From NCBI RefSeq assembly GCF_025699485.1, contig NZ_JANUXN010000016.1, forward strand, positions 1 through 64,000: DNA of 64,000 bases, written 5' to 3'. Within the stretch, counting starts at the first letter, position 1. The number at the start of each line of letters is the position of its first letter. The position numbers and the translations under genes are program-made. The stretch comes from Thauera carbonicopians. GTDB lineage: Bacteria > Pseudomonadota > Gammaproteobacteria > Burkholderiales > Rhodocyclaceae. The notes below the pieces were generated by a model. It saw nothing but the letters and a program-made list of their open reading frames with translations. It was not told the DNA's origin and did not search any database. This document shows positions 22,077 to 30,876 of the stretch, in pieces.

Positions 22077-22937
22077 TCAGAAACCCAGGCTTTCGAGCAG
22101 GTCGTCGACCTGCTCCTGGTTCGTCACGATGCCATCGGCCGTCTTGCCGTCGATGACCGGCCCGTTCATCAGGCTGCCCGCACACTCGACCTTCACCGCC
22201 GGCGGCGCGGTCTCGAGCAGCACTTCCAGCAACTGCGACTCGAGCGCCTGGGCGGTCTGCAGCACGCGCTTGATGACCTGGCCGGTCAGGTCCTGGAAGT
22301 CCTGCGCCATCATGATGTCCATCAACTGCGCGCCGGTCGCCGCGCTGTCGGCTTCGGCCTCGCCGAGAAAATCGCGCGTCTCGATGCTCAGCGAGCGAAA
22401 GTCCTCGGGCGACACCTTGCCGGCGAACACCTCGTCCCAGCGCAAGCGCAAGACCGCCGACTTCTGCTGGATCCCGTCCTGCAGGGGGCGGGCGATGTCC
22501 GTGGCATTGAGCACGCGGCTCGCCGCCTGCTCGGTCATCTGCGCGATGTAGTCCAGCCGCTGGCGGGCATCCGGAATCGCCTGGGCCGCCTCCTGCAGGC
22601 TGGCATCCAGGCCGAGCTCGCGCAACGCATCGTGCAGTTGGCGAGTCATGTGTCCCAAACGGTTGAAAACCGCGCGATCGCCGTCGGCGTCCTGCAGCTC
22701 CCCGCCCGCACGTTCGACCAGTGGTGGTTCGGCGATGCCGGTCTCCGCCGACACTGCGTCGAACAAGGCCTGCAACTCGTCGCTGTCTCCGGCTTCATCG
22801 GCAGCGGCAGCCATCGACGCGGTCTGCGGCGCCGCAGCGGCCGGGAAAGCCTCGGCGGGTTGCGCGGCGATGCTGTCGAACAGTGCCTGAAGGTCGTCCG
22901 AGTCGCCCGACTCGTCGAATTTAGGCCGTTTACTCAT
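22077..22937 (-). CDS. cheZ: Protein phosphatase CheZ with repeated N-terminal peptide
   Basis: 286 residues. It dephosphorylates CheY-P. The phosphatase helix carries MMAQDFQDLTGQVIKRV, where the D and Q two turns apart are the catalytic pair in the family. The C-terminus QVDDLLESLGF is the CheY-binding tail. It is longer than E. coli CheZ because of an N-terminal extension holding two near-identical peptides: GDSDDLQALFDSI at residues 11-23 and GDSDELQALFDAV at 50-62. They resemble the CheY-binding N-terminus of FliM and the C-terminal tail of CheZ itself. It sits between cheY and cheA on the same strand. Confidence 0.93.
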   Translation of the reverse strand: MSKRPKFDESGDSDDLQALFDSIAAQPAEAFPAAAAPQTASMAAAADEAGDSDELQALFDAVSAETGIAEPPLVERAGGELQDADGDRAVFNRLGHMTRQLHDALRELGLDASLQEAAQAIPDARQRLDYIAQMTEQAASRVLNATDIARPLQDGIQQKSAVLRLRWDEVFAGKVSPEDFRSLSIETRDFLGEAEADSAATGAQLMDIMMAQDFQDLTGQVIKRVLQTAQALESQLLEVLLETAPPAVKVECAGSLMNGPVIDGKTADGIVTNQEQVDDLLESLGF

Positions 22938-22990
22938 GTCCAGACTCCATGCTCGGGATACGCAAGCGTTCAGGTGATGTGCCCTCGGTC

Positions 22991-23044
22991 GGGCGTCCCC
23001 ATGCCGGGCGCCCCTGTGCTGGGCCTTCCTATGCCGGGCGCCCC
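22991..23044. repeat. 15-bp tandem repeat at the 3' end of cheY
   Basis: Three and a half copies with a 15-base period: GGGCGTCCCCATGCC (22991), GGGCGCCCCTGTGCT (23006), GGGCCTTCCTATGCC (23021) and GGGCGCCCC (23036). The copies differ by a few bases. The cheY stop codon falls inside the third copy, so the last residues of CheY (GRPA) come from the repeat. Confidence 0.75.
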
Positions 23045-23424
23045 ATCTTTTCGAAGATCTTCTGCAGTTTTTCCGCCAGCGTCGCCGCGGTGAACGGCTT
23101 CACGACGTAGCCGCTGGCACCGGCCTGAGCCGCGGCGATGATGTTTTCCTTCTTCGCCTCGGCGGTGATCATCAGCACCGGAAGGTGCTTGAGCTGCGGC
23201 GTGCGGCGGATCGTCTGCAGCAGCGTCAGCCCGTCCATGTTCGGCATGTTCCAGTCGGTGACGACGAAGTCGAACTGCCCCGAAGCCAGCTTCTGCAGCG
23301 CGATCGCACCATCCTCGGCTTCATCGACGTTGGTGTAGCCCAGCTCCTTGAGCAGGTTGCGGACGATCCGTCGCATGGTCGAGAAATCATCGACGACGAG
23401 AAATTTGAGTTTGGGGTCGGACAT
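23029..23424 (-). CDS. cheY: Chemotaxis response regulator CheY
   Basis: 131 residues, a single receiver domain. Acidic pocket VVDDFS, phospho-acceptor Asp57 in [12 protein letters not shown], Thr87 in MITAEA and Lys109 in YVVKPF are all in the positions of E. coli CheY. CheA phosphorylates it; it then binds the flagellar switch and CheZ removes the phosphate. The ATG at 23424 follows GGAGAACCTGGA. An in-frame ATG at 23442 would add six residues. Confidence 0.96.
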   Translation of the reverse strand: MSDPKLKFLVVDDFSTMRRIVRNLLKELGYTNVDEAEDGAIALQKLASGQFDFVVTDWNMPNMDGLTLLQTIRRTPQLKHLPVLMITAEAKKENIIAAAQAGASGYVVKPFTAATLAEKLQKIFEKMGRPA

Positions 23425-23453
23425 TCCAGGTTCTCCATTCATTCCGGCTCGGC

Positions 23454-24413
23454 TCAGGCTGCCCGGCGCGCACGCGCGAGCAGCGGCCTCAGGGTTTCAG
23501 CAAGTACGTCAGCGTCGAATTTTGCCACGTACGCATCCACCCCCACCCGCTTGCCCATCGCCCGGTTGGCCTCGGACGACAGCGAGGAATGCATCACCAC
23601 CGGAATTCCGCCGAAGCGCGTATCGGCCTTGATGTTGCGCGTCAGCACGTAACCGTCCATCTCGGGCATTTCGGCATCGACCATGATGAGGTCGATCTCC
23701 TCGGCCACCGGACGGCCCGTATGCTCGGCATGATCGGCGATGCTGACCAGGCGCGTCCATGCCTCGAGGCCGTTCTGCGCGTGCTTGTGGCGCACGCCGA
23801 GCTTGTCGAGCACTTCGGTGATCTTGCGCCGCGCCACGCCCGAGTCATCGACGAAGAAGACGTTGACCTCGTGGCCGTTGCCGATCGGCTCGATGTTGCC
23901 GACCACCGCATCGCCGAAGGTGTTGGCCAGGATGCTCTCGACGTCGAGGATCGACACCAGGCGCCCGTCCGGCAGTTCGGTGATGGCGGTGATGTAGGCA
24001 TGGCTGCCGCCCGACACATTCTCGGGCGTGCGCACCTTCTCCCAATCGACGCGGATGATGCGATCGACTTCCTCGACCAGGAAACCCAGCGTGCGCTTGC
24101 TGTACTCGGTGACCATCATCGCGCCTTCGTTCAGCGTGCCGGGCTGGGCGACGCCGAGGATGCCGGCCAGCGACAGCACCGGAATGACGTTGCCGCGCAG
24201 GGAGATCAAGCCTTCCACGCCGGTCGGCATGTTGGGCGTGCGGGTGATGAAAGGCGTCTTCGAGACTTCGCGCACCTTGAACACGTTGATACCGAAATGC
24301 TCGGTGGTGCCGAGCGAGAACAACAGGATCTCCATGCAGTTGGAGCCTGCAAGCTGGGTACGGCTGACGACCGAGTCGAGCAGCGCGGATTCTTCCTGGG
24401 CAAGGTTCAGCAT
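23454..24413 (-). CDS. cheV: Chemotaxis coupling protein CheV (second copy in the run)
   Basis: 319 residues. An N-terminal CheW-like domain (about 20-170; [17 protein letters not shown] and [18 protein letters not shown]) is joined to a C-terminal receiver domain (about 185-310; [14 protein letters not shown] and [17 protein letters not shown]). CheV couples CheA to receptors, and phosphorylation of its receiver is thought to aid adaptation. It follows the other cheV after nine bases; the two share layout and many motifs but differ along the chain, so they are not a recent duplication. Confidence 0.93.
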   Translation of the reverse strand: MLNLAQEESALLDSVVSRTQLAGSNCMEILLFSLGTTEHFGINVFKVREVSKTPFITRTPNMPTGVEGLISLRGNVIPVLSLAGILGVAQPGTLNEGAMMVTEYSKRTLGFLVEEVDRIIRVDWEKVRTPENVSGGSHAYITAITELPDGRLVSILDVESILANTFGDAVVGNIEPIGNGHEVNVFFVDDSGVARRKITEVLDKLGVRHKHAQNGLEAWTRLVSIADHAEHTGRPVAEEIDLIMVDAEMPEMDGYVLTRNIKADTRFGGIPVVMHSSLSSEANRAMGKRVGVDAYVAKFDADVLAETLRPLLARARRAA

Positions 24414-24422
24414 GGCGGTTCC

Positions 24423-25394
24423 TCAATCCTGCGCCTGCGGCGCGACGCCTTCGACCAGCAGGCGGCTCAGGGTCTGCGCCAGGCGCTGCGGCTCGAACTT
24501 GGGCACGTATTCATCCACTCCCACCGACATCCCCAGCTGCTGGTTGGAGTTGCCCGACAGCGACGAATGCATGATCACCGGAATGCCCGCGAAGCGGCGG
24601 TCGGACTTGATCTGCTTGGTCAGGATGTAGCCGTCCATTTCGGGCATCTCGACGTCGGTCAGCACCAGGCTGACGAGATCGCCGATCTTGCGTCCGCTGG
24701 CCTCCGCATGGGCTGCGGCGCGATTCAGCTCCTCCCACAGCTGCCGGCCATTGACCGCCGAGACGTGGCGCACGCCCATGGCGTCGAGCGTCTGCTGGAT
24801 CTGGCGCCGCGCCACCGAGGAATCGTCGGCGAAATACACCACACGGCCATCGCCATCCGGCAACTGGACGATGTCCTTGAAGATGTATTCGTTGTCGTAG
24901 CGGGTCGTCTCGGACAGCACTTTCTCGACGTCGAGCATCATCACCAGCTTGCCGCCCGGCAATTCGGTGACGGCGGTGACGAGGCCACCCATGTTGGCCG
25001 TCAGCATCTCGGGCGGCACCCGCATCTGCGACCAGTCCAGGCGCAGGATGGTATCGACGGCCTCGACCAGGAAACCTTGGGTGTGGCCGTTGTATTCGGT
25101 GACGATCATGATCTCGCGCGGCGTCTCGACGCTCATGCCGATGTAGCGCGCCAGATCGACCACCGGCACCAGCGTGCCGCGCAGGCTCACCATGCCTTCG
25201 ACCGAGGCCGGCATCTCGGGCGCGGCGGTGATGCTCGGCGTGCGCATGACTTCGCGCACCTTGAACACGTTGATGCCGAAGGTCTCGCGCCGTCCGGTGC
25301 GGCCGTCGATGCCGAGGGTAAACAACAGGATTTCGAGCTTGTTCGTCCCGGCCAGCCGGGTACGCGCGTCGATGTTCTTCAGAAGGTCGGACAT
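24423..25394 (-). CDS. cheV: Chemotaxis coupling protein CheV (first copy in the run)
   Basis: 323 residues with the same CheW-receiver layout: [37 protein letters not shown], then YFADDSSVARRQIQQTL and [17 protein letters not shown]. It differs from its neighbour by an insertion (GIDGRTGRRET) in the first CheW strand. It heads the chemotaxis run. A sigma-28-like promoter sequence lies 56-82 bases upstream. No cheW, cheR or cheB occurs in this window, so the two CheV proteins may do part of the coupling here or those genes may lie elsewhere. Confidence 0.93.
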   Translation of the reverse strand: MSDLLKNIDARTRLAGTNKLEILLFTLGIDGRTGRRETFGINVFKVREVMRTPSITAAPEMPASVEGMVSLRGTLVPVVDLARYIGMSVETPREIMIVTEYNGHTQGFLVEAVDTILRLDWSQMRVPPEMLTANMGGLVTAVTELPGGKLVMMLDVEKVLSETTRYDNEYIFKDIVQLPDGDGRVVYFADDSSVARRQIQQTLDAMGVRHVSAVNGRQLWEELNRAAAHAEASGRKIGDLVSLVLTDVEMPEMDGYILTKQIKSDRRFAGIPVIMHSSLSGNSNQQLGMSVGVDEYVPKFEPQRLAQTLSRLLVEGVAPQAQD

Positions 25395-25449
25395 GTTCCC
25401 CCCGTCTGGGGCAAGAATCGGTTATCGCATTTGCGACGGTATGGATTCG

Positions 25450-25476
25450 ATATCGGCCGGATTCGCCAGGACTTGA
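25450..25476 (-). promoter_or_regulatory. Putative FliA (sigma-28) promoter of the cheV-cheA run
   Basis: Read on the minus strand: TCAAGTCC (25476-25469), 11 bases, then GCCGATAT (25457-25450). The consensus is TAAAGTTT-N11-GCCGATAA. The -10 matches at 7 of 8 positions and the -35 at 5 of 8. Spacing is exact. The promoter lies between the motB stop and the first cheV, so it could drive cheV-cheV-cheY-cheZ-cheA separately from motAB. Confidence 0.55.
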
Positions 25477-25486
25477 GCCCGCCGAC

Positions 25487-26521
25487 TCAACTCGGCGGTG
25501 GCGGGAGCCCCTGGATCAGGCTGCCTCGCGGCCCGCCCGGCAGCGGCACCGGGACGTTGCTGTCGATCTGCCCGCCGATCGATTCGCGGTCGTCGCCGGC
25601 GCCGACATCGACGCCGGCCGTGCTGGTCTGGCTGCGAATCGCATCTTCGGTCGATTTGTTCAGCACGATGATGCTGATGCGCCGGTTGATCGGATCGAAG
25701 GGGTCGGCGCGGTTGAGCGGAATGGTGTCGGCCAGGCCGACGACGCGGACCATCTTGCCGGCTTCGAGCCCGCCCGCGACCAGTTCGCGGCGCGATGCGT
25801 TGGCGCGGTTCGACGACAGCTCCCAGTTCGAGAAGCCTCGCTCGCCCCCGACGTACTGGGACGAATCGGTGTGTCCCGACAGGCTGATGCGGTGATCGAC
25901 GTCGTTCAGCGCACCGGCGATCGTGCGCAGCAGGTCGCGCGTATACGGCCTCAGTTCGGCGCTCGAAGACATGAACATCGGCCGGTTCTGCTCATCGACC
26001 AGTTGGATTCGCAGGCCTTCGGTGGTGATGTCCATCAGGATCTGGTTCTTGAACTGGCGCAGCGAGGCATTGGCTTCGATGATCGCGTCGAGACGGCCCT
26101 TGAGGTCGATCAGGCGTGTGCGCTCCCGGCGCTCGGCCAGTTTCTCGGCGCTGATCTCGGCTTCGCTCTTGCGCTTGCCGCCCGCCGCATCCATGTTGAT
26201 CGAGCGGGTGCTCTCGACGTCGCCTCGCCTGACCTGGCCCACCGAGCGCGTCAGATCCTCGCCACCGCCCTGAATCACGCTCGAACTGTCGCCCGTGCCG
26301 TCTCCGCCTTCCATCGACATCTTGATCGGATTCTGGAAATAGTCGGCGATGCCTTCGAGGTCGCCCTGGGCGGTGGAGCCCAACAGCCACATCAGCAGGA
26401 AGAAGGCCATCATTGCCGTGACGAAGTCGGCATAGGCGATCTTCCACGCGCCGCCGTGCGCCGCGCCGCCGCCCTTCCTGATCCGTTTGACGACGATGGG
26501 TTGCTGGGTGTCGTCGCTCAC
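25487..26521 (-). CDS. motB: Flagellar motor stator protein MotB
   Basis: 344 residues. The single membrane helix AYADFVTAMMAFFLLMWLLG contains the proton-carrying Asp32. A plug and linker region follows, then a C-terminal OmpA-like peptidoglycan-binding domain (about 195-300; ISLSGHTDSSQYVGGERGFS and SNRANASRRELV). It anchors the stator to the cell wall. It is transcribed with motA; 44 bases separate the two genes. Confidence 0.96.
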   Translation of the reverse strand: MSDDTQQPIVVKRIRKGGGAAHGGAWKIAYADFVTAMMAFFLLMWLLGSTAQGDLEGIADYFQNPIKMSMEGGDGTGDSSSVIQGGGEDLTRSVGQVRRGDVESTRSINMDAAGGKRKSEAEISAEKLAERRERTRLIDLKGRLDAIIEANASLRQFKNQILMDITTEGLRIQLVDEQNRPMFMSSSAELRPYTRDLLRTIAGALNDVDHRISLSGHTDSSQYVGGERGFSNWELSSNRANASRRELVAGGLEAGKMVRVVGLADTIPLNRADPFDPINRRISIIVLNKSTEDAIRSQTSTAGVDVGAGDDRESIGGQIDSNVPVPLPGGPRGSLIQGLPPPPS

Positions 26522-26565
26522 GCCGCGCTCCCTTCACATCCCTGGCCGATCTGCGTGCGCATCGC

Positions 26566-27420
26566 TCAACCCTTGCGGTTCTTGAGTTCCTGCTCGAGCT
26601 CGACGAAGCCGGGCCGATCGTTGGAATACAGCACCTTGCGGCCGAATTCGACCGCAATCTGCGGCGCATAGCCATTCATGCTGGCAAGCAGCACGACCTT
26701 GATGACCTGGTAGATCTTGCCGCTTTCCTCGACCTTCTGTTCGAGCTGGCCGGCGATCGGCGCGACGAAACCGTAGGACAGCAGAATGCCGAGGAAGGTA
26801 CCGACCAGCGCGCCGCCGATCATCTTGCCCAGCACCGCCGGCGGCTGGCCCACCGAACCCATGACGTTCACCACCCCCATCACCGCGACGACGATGCCGA
26901 AGGCCGGCAGCGCATCGGCCACCTTGGACACGATGTGGGGCGCCTGGTGCGCCTCGGTATGGTGCGTTTCGATCTCCATGTCCATCAGGTTCTCGATCTC
27001 GAACGCATTCAGGTTGCCGCCCACCATCATGCGCAGGTAGTCGGTCAGGAACTCGATCGCGTGATGATCGGCGGTGACGCTCGGGTACTTGGAAAAGATC
27101 GGGCTGGACTCCGGATTCTCGATATCCCCTTCGATCGACATCAGGCCTTCCTTGCGGACCTTGGCGAGCAGTTCGTAGAGCAGCGCCAGCAGATCCACGT
27201 ACATGGCCTTGTTGTACACCGAACCCTTGAATACCGACGGCAGCGCGCCGATCGTGGCCTTGATCGCCTTGCCGCCGTTGCTCGCGACGAAGCCGCCGAT
27301 CATCAGGCCGACGATGGCGAGATACTCCATCGGCACCCACAGCGCGGCAAGGCTTCCATGCACCGCGTAGGTGCCGAGCGAGGCGGCCAGGATGATGACG
27401 TAGCCGATGATCAGGAACAC
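26566..27420 (-). CDS. motA: Flagellar motor stator protein MotA
   Basis: 284 residues with four membrane segments, two near the N-terminus and two in the region 165-225. The cytoplasmic loop carries RKEGLMSIEGDIENP, which holds the charged residues that contact FliG. FGIVVAVMGVVNVM and GTFLGILLSYGFVAP form the channel-lining helices. Together with MotB it converts proton flow into torque. A strong sigma-28-type promoter lies 67-93 bases upstream of its start. Confidence 0.96.
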   Translation of the reverse strand: MFLIIGYVIILAASLGTYAVHGSLAALWVPMEYLAIVGLMIGGFVASNGGKAIKATIGALPSVFKGSVYNKAMYVDLLALLYELLAKVRKEGLMSIEGDIENPESSPIFSKYPSVTADHHAIEFLTDYLRMMVGGNLNAFEIENLMDMEIETHHTEAHQAPHIVSKVADALPAFGIVVAVMGVVNVMGSVGQPPAVLGKMIGGALVGTFLGILLSYGFVAPIAGQLEQKVEESGKIYQVIKVVLLASMNGYAPQIAVEFGRKVLYSNDRPGFVELEQELKNRKG

Positions 27421-27486
27421 AACTCACTCCAAGATGAAGACGCCGCGGCACAGCCTAACCGCAACGGAATCCAGAACCCGTGACTT

Positions 27487-27513
27487 TTATCGTCAGGCAC
27501 CGGAAAAACTTGA
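27487..27513 (-). promoter_or_regulatory. FliA (sigma-28) promoter of motAB
   Basis: Read on the minus strand: TCAAGTTT (27513-27506), an 11-base spacer, then GACGATAA (27494-27487). Both elements match the TAAAGTTT-N11-GCCGATAA consensus at 7 of 8 positions with exact spacing. It lies between the flhC terminator and motA, which fits class III flagellar expression of the stator. Confidence 0.8.
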
Positions 27514-27608
27514 ATCGGGCGGCACCCGCCTGGCTGGACGGCACGAAAAACGGCCCTCACGCTCCCTCACTGCGTATGGTTGCTGCCCTCCGGGGAGACG
27601 CAGCAACG

Positions 27609-27641
27609 AAAAAGGGCTGCCCCGGCCTGCGGGCAGCCCTT
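27609..27641 (-). terminator. Intrinsic terminator of flhDC
   Basis: AAGGGCTGCCC (27612-27622) and GGGCAGCCCTT (27631-27641) form a perfect 11-bp stem with an 8-base loop. On the minus strand the stem runs into TTTTTC. It lies 39 bases after the flhC stop and separates the flhDC master operon from motAB. Confidence 0.88.
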
Positions 27642-27679
27642 CATTCCGTGCCGCCCTTACGGGTGGCGAATCCTCTGCT

Positions 27680-28270
27680 TCAGGCCGTCTCGGCCACGGC
27701 CCTGCTCGCCGGCTTGCGCTTGGCCACCGCCTTCGGCTTGGCCGTGCGCGTCCTGGTCGAGCCGGACTTGCCTGCGCGCGACGGCATGTTGCACAAGCCA
27801 CATACGTAATCGTGCACCGGGTCGTGGGCATGGGCGACGAAGCTGCCGCCGCACGATTTGCACGAGGCCATCTGCAGCAGATCGGCATCGAAGAACCGGA
27901 CCAGGGTCCAGGCACGCGTCAGGCTCAGTGCCGGTTCCAGCGTGCTGGCTTCGAGATGGTCGAGATAAAGATGGTAGGCCTTGATGATCGCATCGAGGCC
28001 GCTCAGCGCGGCGCGCTCCACGTAGAAGCGGTACAACCCCATGAACAGCGACGAATGCACGTTCGGCTGCCAGGTCATGAACCAGTCGGTCGAGAACGGC
28101 AGCATCCCTTTCGGCGGCGAGACGCCACGAACTTCCTTGTAGATGCGCAGCAGTTTCTCACGGCTCAGCCTGGTCTCGACTTCGAGCATCTGCATGCGCG
28201 CACCGAGCTGCACCATTTCCACCGCACGGCGGATGTCGTCCGCCTCGTCGAGCACGCTCTTGTTCTTCAT
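27680..28270 (-). CDS. flhC: Flagellar master regulator FlhC
   Basis: 196 residues. With FlhD it forms the hetero-hexameric activator of class II flagellar promoters. The four-cysteine zinc site is clear: CKSCGG and, 13 residues on, YVCGLC. The N-terminal part (VQLGARMQMLEVETRLSREK) and WFMTWQPNVHSSLFM are family features. A Lys/Ala-rich tail follows the zinc site. It lies nine bases after flhD. Confidence 0.96.
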   Translation of the reverse strand: MKNKSVLDEADDIRRAVEMVQLGARMQMLEVETRLSREKLLRIYKEVRGVSPPKGMLPFSTDWFMTWQPNVHSSLFMGLYRFYVERAALSGLDAIIKAYHLYLDHLEASTLEPALSLTRAWTLVRFFDADLLQMASCKSCGGSFVAHAHDPVHDYVCGLCNMPSRAGKSGSTRTRTAKPKAVAKRKPASRAVAETA

Positions 28271-28279
28271 GTCTGCTCC

Positions 28280-28597
28280 TCAGGCCGCACCTTGGGCGGC
28301 CTTGCCTGCGGCGATGATTGCGGCATGCAGGCCGGCACTCACCGCATCACGCCCCTCGCCCGCCATCAGTCGGGCAAGCTGGGCATCATCGAAGCGGAAG
28401 CACGGCACCAGCATCTGGCTTCCCGCCATTCTCACCAGCTTGGCCGAACTCATCGTCGCGATCAGTTCGGCCAGTTCGTCGCCGATGCCGAGCCGGAACA
28501 TCGCCGTCGCCCGATCGCTGCGCAGCATCTGCTGTGCAAGCATCAGATAGGCGAGGTTCAGTTCACGAATTTCGGCCAGGAAGTCGGGTCGGTCCAT
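28280..28597 (-). CDS. flhD: Flagellar master regulator FlhD
   Basis: 105 residues, all helical. LAEIRELNLAYLMLAQQML and RSDRATAMFRLGIGDELAEL are the FlhD dimer core. It is the first gene of the flhDC operon. The upstream 140 bases include an AT-rich stretch around 28640-28675 that probably holds the regulated promoter; I could not fix a clear -35. The presence of FlhDC fits a betaproteobacterial flagellar cascade. Confidence 0.94.
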   Translation of the reverse strand: MDRPDFLAEIRELNLAYLMLAQQMLRSDRATAMFRLGIGDELAELIATMSSAKLVRMAGSQMLVPCFRFDDAQLARLMAGEGRDAVSAGLHAAIIAAGKAAQGAA

Positions 28598-28739
28598 AAA
28601 TTTCCAATCCCTTTCGGGGACGAGCGGCGTCGAAGTTAGAGCAAATTATTCGTATCAGCAAGTTACAAAGTCACACTGACGCGTAATCGGATAGCATCGG
28701 CGTTGCCCGGAAGCAACAGCAGCGCCCACGGCCGGCAGT

Positions 28740-30713
28740 TCAGCCAGTTGGATGATCGGCGCGCTGCGGCGCCACGACGCAGTTGCGGCCGCGCGCCTTG
28801 GCAAGGAAAGCCCCACGATCGGCAAGCTTGATCAGCGCCTTCATCGCCGGCATCGATTCGTCGCGCGTCGCCACGCCGATGCTGACCGAAAGACGCAGCT
28901 GCGGACCGCCCGTTTCGATCTCCAGATTGGCCGCTGCCGCCCGCAGGCGTTCCGCGCAGGCAAGCGCCGCATTCAGATCGGCATCCGGGCAGATGACGAG
29001 AAACTCGTCTCCGCCCATGCGGCAGAGGACGTCCTGCGCACGCAGTTCCTCGCGCAGCACTTCCGACACCTGGCGCAAGGCGATGTCGCCGACGTCGTGC
29101 CCATGCGCGTCATTGATTTCCTTGAAACCGTCCAGGTCCGCGACCATCACCGTCAGGGGGCGGTGGTGGCGGGCGCATGCAGCCCACTCCATGTGCAGGC
29201 GATCGATGGCATACCGCCGGTTCGGCACGCCGGTCAGCACATCGGTCATCGCCGCCTCCTGCAGGCGCCGGTTCGAGATTGCCAGTTCGGCGGCGAAATG
29301 CCGAAGCTCCTCGCGCTCGTGTTCGAGCCGGAGCTGCAGCAGAATCATGCGACGCCCCGCCTGCATCCGCAGCGCCAACGCGCTCTGGCAGACCGGCCGC
29401 ACGAGAAAATCGTCAGCCCCCGCTTCGGCGGCCTTCTTGAGGGCTTCTTCGTCCAGTTCGTCGAGCAGCACCAGCAGATACAGCGAAGCGCCGAAACGGG
29501 TGTCGCGCAAGGCCCGGATCCAGTCGGCCCAACGGCCTGCATGCCCCCAATCGACGACCATCAGTTGCGGCTGGATGTCGATCGCCCGCTCGATCCCCTG
29601 GTCGTAATCTTCCTCTTCGGTGATCAGGAAGGACTCCGGGTCCAGCGTCGAACGCATGCATGCACGCTCGTCGTCGTTGGCACCGATCACGAGCACGCGA
29701 ACTGCTTCATCGTCCAGGAACTCGTCGCCCGCAGCGCCCGGGCGCTGGCCCGAACCGCCCCGGGAACGCCGGGCAGCTTCGGCAGTGGACGGTTCCTGCG
29801 TGGACAACAGTTGGGAAAACTCGGGCGCCTGCCTGGTCTCAAGCAGCAGCAACTTGCCCCATTCCCCCCATTCACGCCCGACGTTCTCGCACAATGCGAT
29901 GAAATCGCCGTGCGATATCCCGAGCCGGCTCGCCAGCCGCAGCATCGGCGACATCAGGTTCGCATGCTCGGACTCGGGCGAGAGGCACAGCCGGGCGATT
30001 GCCCGCGCGAGCACCAGGCATTGCAGCAGGCCGGCTTCCCGGCCGGCTTCGGCGAAGCCGACCTGCTCCGGCGTTTCGTAGCACCGCATCGGCGCGACCA
30101 TGACTTCCGGCAGCCCCCAGTCCGTCAGCATCGCGGCACCGAGTTCGCAATGCGTCATGGCGAAGGCCTTCTCCTCCAGCTCGAGCTGGTGCAGGGCCGG
30201 CGTCGCCGCGATTTCGCGCAGCACGCGGCCGAACTCCGCCGGATACAGTGTCGCCAGGGCCAGTTCACCGACGCGCGCAAGCAGGCCGAGACTGAAGGCC
30301 TCGTCCGCGGCAAGCACGCGCACGCGCAGCGCCAGCGCCTGCATCGACAGCGCCATCACCAGCGAAAAGGACCAGAAGTGCTCATAATTGAAAGCTTCGC
30401 AGGCACCCTTGCGATAGTTCGACAACAGGGAAAAGCCCAGCGCCATCGTCCGCACGGAAGGCAGGCCGAGCACCATCAGTGCATCCTGCACCGACACCAC
30501 CGCGCGCTTGCCCGCGCTCAGCGAGGAGTTGGCCGCCTTGATCAGGCGTCCGACGAAAGCCGGGTCGCCCTTGATCGTCCGCGCCAGTTCGGCCGCCGAC
30601 ACGTTCGGAGACTGGGTGAGCCGAATGATCGCGATCGCCACGCCACGCGGCGACGGAAGATCGCCTGCCGCCTTGATCTGTTCGAAACGCTTCATATCAA
30701 TCGGCTGCAGCAT
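28740..30713 (-). CDS. HDOD - receiver-like - GGDEF signalling protein
   Basis: 657 residues. Residues about 10-210 form an HDOD domain (LPSPRGVAIAIIRL, IKGDPAFVGRLIKAANS, SLGLLARVGELALATL). A receiver-like domain follows at about 335-455, with VVDWGHAG in the phospho-acceptor region and DDFLVRPV near its end. A coiled linker leads to a C-terminal GGDEF domain (TDVLTGVPNRRYAIDRL, MGGDEFLVICPDADL). The intact GGDEF predicts active diguanylate cyclase, so it probably links an input signal to cyclic-di-GMP. It lies next to flhDC but is transcribed separately, about 140 bases upstream of flhD. I cannot name the input. Confidence 0.88.
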   Translation of the reverse strand: MLQPIDMKRFEQIKAAGDLPSPRGVAIAIIRLTQSPNVSAAELARTIKGDPAFVGRLIKAANSSLSAGKRAVVSVQDALMVLGLPSVRTMALGFSLLSNYRKGACEAFNYEHFWSFSLVMALSMQALALRVRVLAADEAFSLGLLARVGELALATLYPAEFGRVLREIAATPALHQLELEEKAFAMTHCELGAAMLTDWGLPEVMVAPMRCYETPEQVGFAEAGREAGLLQCLVLARAIARLCLSPESEHANLMSPMLRLASRLGISHGDFIALCENVGREWGEWGKLLLLETRQAPEFSQLLSTQEPSTAEAARRSRGGSGQRPGAAGDEFLDDEAVRVLVIGANDDERACMRSTLDPESFLITEEEDYDQGIERAIDIQPQLMVVDWGHAGRWADWIRALRDTRFGASLYLLVLLDELDEEALKKAAEAGADDFLVRPVCQSALALRMQAGRRMILLQLRLEHEREELRHFAAELAISNRRLQEAAMTDVLTGVPNRRYAIDRLHMEWAACARHHRPLTVMVADLDGFKEINDAHGHDVGDIALRQVSEVLREELRAQDVLCRMGGDEFLVICPDADLNAALACAERLRAAAANLEIETGGPQLRLSVSIGVATRDESMPAMKALIKLADRGAFLAKARGRNCVVAPQRADHPTG

Positions 30714-30876
30714 GGAATCCTCGAATCGTGTCCGGCTTCCGGTCCGGTTACGTAAAAAAATTCGACCAAGTTTGTAATTCTATGTCAAATGTTATCCCCG
30801 ATTCGTGCGAAAAAGCACGCTAGAATCGACAACGAAAAGAACGCTCCCTGCCTCTGCTCCTGACTTCACCTTCTCC

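Noticed and set aside
22991-23044. CRISPR-like array
   Set aside because: The units are 15 bases with no spacers and sit at a gene end; it is a plain tandem repeat.
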